Assembly (NCBI GenBank): GCA_046734675.1 | Contig: JBKPRU010000073.1 | Coordinates: 1-5,851 of the forward strand | From: QHWT01 sp046734675 | GTDB taxonomy: Bacteria > Acidobacteriota > Vicinamibacteria > Vicinamibacterales > 2-12-FULL-66-21 | Length of the DNA: 5,851 nucleotides | Reading direction: 5' to 3' | Shown here: positions 1 through 3,925 of the stretch, one piece after another | Layout of the letters: each line of letters begins with the position of its first letter | Numbering within the stretch: position 1 is the first letter of the stretch | Notes under the pieces: generated by a model | What the model was told of the DNA's origin: nothing | The model's database searches: none | The model's input: only the letters and a program-made list of their open reading frames with translations | Made by a program: the position numbers and the translations under genes

Positions 1-86
1 GGGTGGGGCCCCACGCGCATTCAAGAATGATGACGGAGGACAGCCTGCAGGGGATTGCGATTACTTCATCCGATACAATCGCCTGA
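1..86 (+). CDS. Possible 3' end of an upstream gene (partial)
   Basis: The frame beginning at base 3 is open from the window edge to the TGA at 84-86 and would encode a C-terminus ending in DSLQGIAITSSDTIA. Its stop overlaps the ATG of the next gene as TGATG, a common translational-coupling arrangement, and that next gene has no good Shine-Dalgarno site of its own. Roughly 70% of third positions are G or C, which fits but is weak over 27 codons. I do not recognise the peptide. It could be non-coding leader sequence, because two in-frame ATGs (27-29, 30-32) also lie here. Confidence 0.35.
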   Translation, partial: VGPHAHSRMMTEDSLQGIAITSSDTIA

Positions 87-376
87 TGCAGTGTCGCCAG
101 TGCGGGACGGAGATCGCTGACAAGGCAATCGTGTGTTACCGGTGCGGAACGGCGACGACCGATCCGATCCGGCGTCCCGTGCAGATTCGCCGCCGCGGCG
201 GACTGCTGCCGATCGTTGCGTTCGTCGTGCTCCTTCTCCTCGGACTGTACCTTGGCATGGCCGGGCGTTCGATGGGACCCGGCCCTGAAGCAACCCGCCT
301 GGAAACAATCGCTGGTATTTGCATCGGCGTTGCGCTGATTAGTCTGCTCGTACGAGTGGCTCGGCGCAGACGCTGA
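86..376 (+). CDS. Small zinc-ribbon protein with two membrane helices
   Basis: This 96-residue protein opens with a four-cysteine zinc ribbon: C3-x2-C6, then C17-x2-C20, each pair followed by glycine (CGTE, CGTA). A basic stretch (R29-R37) leads into a hydrophobic helix at about 39-59, then a short glycine/proline loop and a second helix at about 72-91, ending in an RRRR tail. The arginines on both sides suggest the ribbon and the C-terminus both face the cytoplasm. Such N-terminal zinc ribbons joined to membrane anchors are widespread and mostly uncharacterised; the ribbon is structural or binds a protein or nucleic acid, and no enzymatic role is implied. The start is supported by the cysteines beginning at residue 3 and by the TGATG overlap with the upstream stop. 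Function is unknown. Confidence 0.75.
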   Translation: MQCRQCGTEIADKAIVCYRCGTATTDPIRRPVQIRRRGGLLPIVAFVVLLLLGLYLGMAGRSMGPGPEATRLETIAGICIGVALISLLVRVARRRR

Positions 377-380
377 CAGC

Positions 381-424
381 GGATGGAGGAACGCAGCGTG
401 ACGCTGACGGGCCGTCCTCCGTCC
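381..424 (+). promoter_or_regulatory. Branched stem-loop that sequesters a GGAGGA site
   Basis: Bases 381-390 pair with 415-424 in a 10-bp stem with one T-G wobble (384/421). Its loop contains a smaller hairpin, 394-398 with 402-406. The upstream arm holds GGAGGA (385-390), a near-ideal ribosome-binding sequence; the downstream arm holds its complement TCCTCC (415-420). A second TCCTCC at 435-440 could compete for it. The structure starts four bases after the zinc-ribbon stop and has no T-run, so it is not a standard intrinsic terminator. It may be a transcript-end structure or a control element for the ORF at 398. Confidence 0.4.
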
Positions 425-493
425 CCGTTAACTGTCCTCCTCACGCGACGCCATCGGCCACCCGCCGCGAAGCGGCGGACACCGCCGATGTAA
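398..493 (+). CDS. Possible 31-codon leader ORF
   Basis: A GTG at 398 lies seven bases after GGAGGA (385-390), the best Shine-Dalgarno in the plus-strand part of the window, and opens a 31-residue frame that stops at TAA 491-493. The peptide is proline- and arginine-rich (MTLTGRPPSPLTV...RRTPPM) and matches no family I know. It ends 13 bases before the GTG of the FHA-GAF-phosphatase gene, so it could be a leader peptide whose translation affects that gene. It may equally be a chance ORF; its composition is not distinctive and its ribosome site can be hidden in the hairpin at 381-424. Confidence 0.25.
   Translation: MTLTGRPPSPLTVLLTRRHRPPAAKRRTPPM
462..478. repeat. Short perfect hairpin, 7-bp stem and GAA loop
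   Basis: CCGCCGC (462-468) pairs with GCGGCGG (472-478) around a GAA loop. It lacks the GTAG foot and TTYA loop of the hairpins further downstream, so it is not counted with them. No T-run follows. It lies 28 bases before the GTG of the phosphatase gene and could be part of a terminator-like or leader structure, but nothing shows a role. Confidence 0.4.
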
Positions 494-507
494 TAAACTT
501 TCTCCCG
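489..507 (+). promoter_or_regulatory. Weak candidate -10 region directly before the GTG start
   Basis: An AT-rich stretch (TGTAATAAACTTTCT, 489-503) stands out in a GC-rich spacer and ends just before the GTG at 507. TAAACT (494-499) matches four of six bases of the sigma-70 -10 consensus, but no convincing -35 is visible. If it works, transcription would start at or near the start codon and give a leaderless mRNA, which would fit the missing ribosome-binding site. Confidence 0.2.
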
Positions 508-2114
508 TGCCCGATGCCCGCCTCGAAGTCACCGACGCCCTCGGCCGCCGCATCGTGCCGATCTCCAAATCGGTGTTCGAGATCGGCCGCCGCGAGACCA
601 ACGATCTGCGCCTCGCGGGCAGCGAGGTCTCGCGCGATCACGCCGAGATCGCGGCGCGCGACAAGCACTTCATCATTCGCGATCGGAATTCCCGCTACGG
701 CACCTACGTCAACGACCAGCAGGTCACCGAGCACACGCTGACCCACGGCGATCGGATTCGCCTCGGCCGGAGCGGCGGCGCGGAGATGGTGTTCCTCCTC
801 GCCGACACCTCGCCGGTGCAGGACCGCGCCACGACGACGGCGATCGGCGACCTGCGGCAGATCGCGGCGCTGCTCGACGGCCTCCGCGCGCTCGGCAGCG
901 GTCGCGTCCTCGACGACGTGCTCGCGCTGGTGCTCGACTCGGCGATCGACGTGAGCGGCGCCGAGCGCGGGTTCATCATGCTCGCCAACGTCGAGAGCGA
1001 CCTGGAGTTCAAGCTCGCGCGCGGGCGCGGACGCCAGACCCTGCCCGGCACGAGCTTCGCCGTCAGCCGCAAGATCCCTGAGGAAGTCTTCCGCACCGGC
1101 GAAGCCAAGATCGTCGCGGACCTGCTCGATGGCGAGCTGGCGAACGTGCACATGGGCACGGTTGCGCTCGGCATCAGGAACGTCCAGTGCGTGCCGCTGC
1201 GGCTGGTCCGATACCTCGACAAGGCGGAAGCGGCCGCCGAGGATCGGCGAATCGGCGTGCTGTATCTGGACAGCCGCGAAAAGGCGACGTTCCTCTCCAC
1301 GTCGACGCGCGCCGCGCTCGAGACGCTGGCCACCGAGGCGGCGGTCGCGATCGAGAACGCGCGGCTCTATCGCGAGACGATGGAGAAGGCGCGGATGGAG
1401 CAGGAGATGCGGATTGCCGCCGAGATCCAGCAGGCGCTCCTGCCGAAGGCCGGCCGCATCGGCGCGTTCTTCCGCGCGGCAGCCGCGTCACTGCCGTGTC
1501 GCTCCATCGGCGGCGACTTCTTCGACTACGTCGACCTGCCGGGCGGCTCGCTCGGGTTTGCCCTCGGCGACGTCGCGGGCAAGGGACCGCCCGCCGCGCT
1601 CCTCAGCGCGATGATGCAGGGGATCTTTGCCGCGCAGGCGGCGTCGAGCGACAGCCCGTCGCAGACGATCACCCGCGTCAATCTCGCGTTGTATCGGCGC
1701 GGCATCGAGTCACGGTTCGTGACGCTGATGTACGGTTCGCTGGCGCGCGATGGCCACCTCGTTTACTGCAACGCCGGCCACAATCCGCCGCTGGTGATCA
1801 GCAAGAACGGCGTGCGGCGCCTCGAAGTGGGCGGACCGATCGTCGGCCTGTTCGAGTCCGCGACGTTCACCGAGGAAACGGTGCAGCTTTCGTCCGGCGA
1901 CTGGCTGATCGTGTTCAGCGACGGCGTCTCGGAGGCGCTCTCCGCCGACGGCGAGGAATACGGCGAAGCGCGCATCGTCGAGACCGTCGAGGCGCACATG
2001 GCGAGCGACCCGCCGGAGATGCTGCAGGGGATCTTCATGGACGTGCGCGCGTTCACGAAGGGGGCCGCGCAGAACGACGACATCACCGCGCTCGTTCTGC
2101 GCTACAGCGGGTGA
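507..2114 (+). CDS. FHA-GAF-PP2C (SpoIIE/RsbU-type) serine/threonine phosphatase
   Basis: A 535-residue cytoplasmic signalling protein. An N-terminal FHA domain (about 6-98) shows the phosphothreonine-binding signature: G27-R28, S42-R43-x-H45 and N61-x3-G65-x3-N69. A GAF domain (about 130-287) follows, then a helical linker (about 284-314) with the EIQQALLP motif usual before RsbU-type phosphatase domains. The PP2C domain (about 325-533) keeps the metal-binding acidic motifs: G335-G-D337, G354-D355-x-AGKG, the NAGHNPP loop (422-428), SDG at D472, and NDD at D524-D525. It should therefore be an active metal-dependent phosphatase. By family analogy it dephosphorylates an anti-sigma-factor antagonist or a kinase substrate, with FHA recognising a phosphothreonine partner and GAF sensing a ligand; neither the partner nor the ligand is visible here. 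GTG at 507 is the first usable start after the in-frame stop at 429-431. No Shine-Dalgarno precedes it. No partner STAS or anti-sigma gene is adjacent. Confidence 0.93.
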   Translation: MPDARLEVTDALGRRIVPISKSVFEIGRRETNDLRLAGSEVSRDHAEIAARDKHFIIRDRNSRYGTYVNDQQVTEHTLTHGDRIRLGRSGGAEMVFLLADTSPVQDRATTTAIGDLRQIAALLDGLRALGSGRVLDDVLALVLDSAIDVSGAERGFIMLANVESDLEFKLARGRGRQTLPGTSFAVSRKIPEEVFRTGEAKIVADLLDGELANVHMGTVALGIRNVQCVPLRLVRYLDKAEAAAEDRRIGVLYLDSREKATFLSTSTRAALETLATEAAVAIENARLYRETMEKARMEQEMRIAAEIQQALLPKAGRIGAFFRAAAASLPCRSIGGDFFDYVDLPGGSLGFALGDVAGKGPPAALLSAMMQGIFAAQAASSDSPSQTITRVNLALYRRGIESRFVTLMYGSLARDGHLVYCNAGHNPPLVISKNGVRRLEVGGPIVGLFESATFTEETVQLSSGDWLIVFSDGVSEALSADGEEYGEARIVETVEAHMASDPPEMLQGIFMDVRAFTKGAAQNDDITALVLRYSG

Positions 2115-2117
2115 GGT

Positions 2118-2141
2118 CTTCCGCCTAAAGGCGGAAGCTAC
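2118..2141 (-). repeat. GTAG-foot hairpin 1 (stem CTTCCGCC, loop TTTA)
   Basis: Read on the minus strand: GTAG (2141-2138), 8-bp perfect stem CTTCCGCC/GGCGGAAG (2137-2130 with 2125-2118), loop TTTA (2129-2126). It begins three bases after the phosphatase stop. GTAG feet next to short palindromes are the hallmark of REP elements acted on by RAYT (Y1 HuH) transposases; assignment here is by that resemblance. With hairpin 2 it forms an inverted pair, GTAG ends facing inward, 12 bases apart. Confidence 0.85.
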
Positions 2142-2153
2142 GGCGGGATGGCT

Positions 2154-2177
2154 GTAGCTTCCGGCTTCAGCCGGAAG
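2154..2177 (+). repeat. GTAG-foot hairpin 2 (stem CTTCCGGC, loop TTCA)
   Basis: GTAG (2154-2157), stem CTTCCGGC (2158-2165) with GCCGGAAG (2170-2177), loop TTCA (2166-2169). Its stem differs from hairpin 1 at a single, fully compensated base pair, and its loop by T to C. The 3' arm ends in GGAAG, eight bases before the ATG at 2186. Confidence 0.85.
2173..2177 (+). promoter_or_regulatory. Shine-Dalgarno-like GGAAG inside hairpin 2
   Basis: GGAAG sits eight bases before the ATG at 2186 and is the only purine-rich ribosome-binding candidate at suitable spacing. It forms the 3' arm of hairpin 2, so folding would hide it. The match to the anti-Shine-Dalgarno sequence is only partial. Confidence 0.3.
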
Positions 2178-2185
2178 CAAGAACG

Positions 2186-2500
2186 ATGACTCGCGTTGAA
2201 AGACGCTTACTGATTCTCTGGTTCGCGCTCGCGTTCGTCGTGTGGAACGGCGTCTACGACATGCGCATGCACGACACCGTGCGCGGCTATCTGCTGGAGA
2301 CGGCGCTGGCGCAGGCGGGGCTGGGGCGCGGCGTCGACATGCGGACCGTGCTGCACCGCGGACAAGTGGATGCGGTCGCGTTCTCGACCGCGTGGGCGCT
2401 CGGTGTGTTCCTGGCGGGTCTTGCGACCATGTACACGTATCGACGGTACGTGATTCACCGGAGTGCAGGTGACCCTTCTACACGTAGGGCGGGTCTTTAG
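2186..2500 (+). CDS. Small protein with two membrane helices, unknown function
   Basis: The 104-residue product has a hydrophobic helix at about 8-24 (LLILWFALAFVVWNGVY), a polar middle of about 40 residues (D25-D62) with an amphipathic look (VRGYLLETALAQAGLG), a second helix at about 64-85, and a basic tail. Arginines before helix 1 and after helix 2 predict both termini in the cytoplasm and the middle segment outside. I do not recognise the family. The frame is open, codon use is GC-rich, and a Shine-Dalgarno-like GGAAG precedes the ATG. The last residues (RRAGL) and the TAG stop are encoded by hairpin 3, so the native C-terminus may have been changed when that element arrived. It lies 71 bases after the phosphatase gene and 39 before the TIM-barrel gene, on the same strand, so it may be co-transcribed with them. 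Confidence 0.65.
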   Translation: MTRVERRLLILWFALAFVVWNGVYDMRMHDTVRGYLLETALAQAGLGRGVDMRTVLHRGQVDAVAFSTAWALGVFLAGLATMYTYRRYVIHRSAGDPSTRRAGL

Positions 2501-2507
2501 ACCCGCC
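2484..2507 (+). repeat. GTAG-foot hairpin 3 (stem GGCGGGTC, loop TTTA)
   Basis: GTAG (2484-2487), stem GGCGGGTC (2488-2495) with GACCCGCC (2500-2507), loop TTTA (2496-2499). The stop codon of the preceding ORF (TAG 2498-2500) is made of two loop bases plus the first base of the 3' arm. Together with hairpin 4 it forms an inverted pair with the GTAG ends outward, separated by ACAC. Confidence 0.87.
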
Positions 2508-2511
2508 ACAC

Positions 2512-2535
2512 GCCGGGTCTGAAGACCCGGCCTAC
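2512..2535 (-). repeat. GTAG-foot hairpin 4 (stem GCCGGGTC, loop TTCA)
   Basis: On the minus strand: GTAG (2535-2532), stem GCCGGGTC/GACCCGGC (2531-2524 with 2519-2512), loop TTCA (2523-2520). It differs from hairpin 3 by one flipped, compensated base pair (stem position 2) and by the loop change TTTA to TTCA. It ends four bases before the next gene's GTG, so it lies in the position of a ribosome-binding site. Confidence 0.87.
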
Positions 2536-2539
2536 ACGA

Positions 2540-3772
2540 GTGATGCATCCGCTCATCTACGACTGGAATCGCACCGACGCTCCGGCTCCGCCGACGATCC
2601 TCCTGGACGACGAGACGCTGCGCGACGGGTTGCAGTCACCGTCGGTCCGATGTCCCTCGATCCAGGAGAAGCTGCAGATCCTGCATCTCATCGATCGGCT
2701 CGGGATCGATACCGCGGACCTCGGGCTGCCGGGCGCGGGACCACACGTGGTGCGCGACGTTGAGCGGATGGCGCGGGAGATCGCCGACCAGCGTTTGCGC
2801 GTGCAGGCGAACTGCGCGGCGCGCACGGTCGTGGCCGACATCATCCCGATCGCGGAGGTTTCGCAGCGCGTCGGCATTCGCATCGAGTGCTGCACGTTCA
2901 TTGGATCGAGCCCGCTGCGGCAGTACGCGGAAGGCTGGACGCTCGATCAGCTGCTGAAGCTGACCGAGGACGCGATTGCGTTTGCCGTGCGCGAAGGGTT
3001 GCCCGTGATGTACGTGACCGAGGACACGACGCGCGCCGATCCGGACACGCTCCGCGCGTTGTACTCGACGGCGATCCGCGCGGGCGCGACGCGCGTCTGC
3101 ATCGCCGACACCGTCGGCCATGCCACGCCTACCGGCGCCGCGGCGGTCGTGCGCTTCGTCAAGTCGGTCGTCGACGAGTGCGGCGGCAACGTCGCCATCG
3201 ACTGGCACGGCCACCGCGATCGCGATTTCGCGGTGATCAATTCGCTGGCGGCGCTCGAGGCGGGCGCGACGCGGCTGCATGGGGCGGCGATCGGGATCGG
3301 CGAGCGCGTCGGCAACACGCCGATGGACGCCCTGCTCATGAACCTGGTGCTCATGGGCTACATCGAGCGCGATCTCAGCGCGCTCTGCGAGTACTGCGAG
3401 ACCGTGTCGGCGGCAACCGGCGTGGCCATTCCGCCCAATTACCCGATCGTCGGGCGCGATGCCTTCCGTACCGCGACCGGCGTCCACGCCGCCGCGGTGA
3501 TCAAGGCCTACCGCAAGAAGGACGCTGCGCTCATCGACGCCGTCTACTCGAGCGTGCCGGCAAGCCTCGTCGGCCGCGAGCAGCAGATCGACGTGGGGCC
3601 GATGTCGGGGAAGTCGAACGTGGTGTTCTGGCTGGAGCGCCGTGGCCTGCCGGTCAGCGACGAGCTCGTCGACCGCATCTTCGCGGCCGCAAAGGCCTCC
3701 TCCACGGTGTTGACGGATGATGAAATCCAAGCCGTCCTGGCCGATGTCGGGCCGTCCCGCGGACAGGTGTAG
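2540..3772 (+). CDS. DRE-TIM metallolyase, 2-isopropylmalate/homocitrate synthase-like
   Basis: A 410-residue TIM-barrel enzyme of the family that condenses acetyl-CoA with 2-oxo acids or cleaves the reverse products. Visible motifs: D24-E-T-L-R28-D29-G (metal ligand and catalytic region), FIGSSP (120-125), EDTTR (161-165), DTVG (190-193), H223-G-H225 (metal-binding HxH), GIGERVGN (252-259), and a LeuA-like tail with NYPIVG (300-305), GVH (314-316) and GPMSGK (353-358). It lacks the long C-terminal regulatory domain of leucine-feedback LeuA, so its length is closer to homocitrate synthases. Two positions depart from LeuA: RDGEQ reads RDGLQ as in HMG-CoA lyases, and the metal-site Asn before GIGER is I251. 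The substrate cannot be named; no leucine, lysine or nif gene is nearby. The start may be GTG 2540 or ATG 2543; neither has a Shine-Dalgarno. Its TAG stop belongs to hairpin 5. Confidence 0.85.
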   Translation: MMHPLIYDWNRTDAPAPPTILLDDETLRDGLQSPSVRCPSIQEKLQILHLIDRLGIDTADLGLPGAGPHVVRDVERMAREIADQRLRVQANCAARTVVADIIPIAEVSQRVGIRIECCTFIGSSPLRQYAEGWTLDQLLKLTEDAIAFAVREGLPVMYVTEDTTRADPDTLRALYSTAIRAGATRVCIADTVGHATPTGAAAVVRFVKSVVDECGGNVAIDWHGHRDRDFAVINSLAALEAGATRLHGAAIGIGERVGNTPMDALLMNLVLMGYIERDLSALCEYCETVSAATGVAIPPNYPIVGRDAFRTATGVHAAAVIKAYRKKDAALIDAVYSSVPASLVGREQQIDVGPMSGKSNVVFWLERRGLPVSDELVDRIFAAAKASSTVLTDDEIQAVLADVGPSRGQV

Positions 3773-3792
3773 GGCGGGTCTTTAGACCCGCC
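3769..3792 (+). repeat. GTAG-foot hairpin 5 (stem GGCGGGTC, loop TTTA)
   Basis: GTAG (3769-3772), stem GGCGGGTC (3773-3780) with GACCCGCC (3785-3792), loop TTTA (3781-3784). It is identical to hairpin 3 over all 24 bases. The TAG of its foot is the stop codon of the TIM-barrel gene. Confidence 0.88.
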
Positions 3793-3807
3793 GGTGCGAG
3801 ACCTGCG

Positions 3808-3831
3808 GTAGGGCGCACCTTTAGGTGCGCC
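3808..3831 (+). repeat. GTAG-foot hairpin 6 (stem GGCGCACC, loop TTTA)
   Basis: GTAG (3808-3811), stem GGCGCACC (3812-3819) with GGTGCGCC (3824-3831), loop TTTA (3820-3823). The inner stem half differs from hairpin 5 at three positions (5, 6 and 7), all compensated on the other arm. Confidence 0.87.
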
Positions 3832-3839
3832 TGCACAAC

Positions 3840-3863
3840 GGCGCCTCTAAAGAGGCGCCCTAC
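3840..3863 (-). repeat. GTAG-foot hairpin 7 (stem GGCGCCTC, loop TTTA)
   Basis: On the minus strand: GTAG (3863-3860), stem GGCGCCTC/GAGGCGCC (3859-3852 with 3847-3840), loop TTTA (3851-3848). It is inverted relative to hairpin 6, eight bases away, with the GTAG ends outward. The two stems differ at positions 6 and 7, both compensated. Confidence 0.87.
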
Positions 3864-3885
3864 CGTCCGCTGCGTGTCCTCGAAC

Positions 3886-3905
3886 GGCGGATCTTTAGAC
3901 CCGCC
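3886..3905 (+). repeat. Degenerate hairpin 8 (stem GGCGGATC, loop TTTA, no GTAG)
   Basis: GGCGGATC (3886-3893) faces GACCCGCC (3898-3905) around TTTA (3894-3897). A3891 opposes C3900, the only uncompensated stem change in the set. In a minus-strand transcript the same pair becomes a G-U wobble, so the fold survives downstream of the amidase gene. The foot reads GAAC instead of GTAG, so this is probably a decaying copy of the hairpin 5 type. Confidence 0.75.
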
Positions 3906-3925
3906 GGTGCGTGAGGTGTCGGCTG

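Larger units (their letters stand above)
3779..3911 (+). repeat. 20-base direct repeat spanning the hairpin cluster ends
   Basis: The same 20 bases, from the TC before the loop of the hairpin through GGTGCG, occur at 3779-3798 and 3892-3911. The identity runs six bases past the 3' arm of hairpins 5 and 8, so the duplicated unit is longer than the hairpin itself. The first copy belongs to hairpin 5 and the second to the degenerate hairpin 8. Confidence 0.8.

Noticed and set aside
441..1151. 236-codon minus-strand frame opposite the FHA and GAF domains
   Set aside because: Composition is typical antisense (Ala, Arg, Glu, Val, His) and the plus strand encodes recognisable domains throughout.
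2636..3730. 364-codon open frame on the minus strand opposite the TIM-barrel gene
   Set aside because: Its translation is rich in Arg, Ala, His and Val with no domain motifs, as expected for the antisense of a GC-rich gene; the plus-strand frame carries clear catalytic motifs.
2118..3905. Hairpins as intrinsic terminators
   Set aside because: Stems are strong enough, but none is followed by a T-run on either strand, and two pairs lie between genes that could be co-transcribed.
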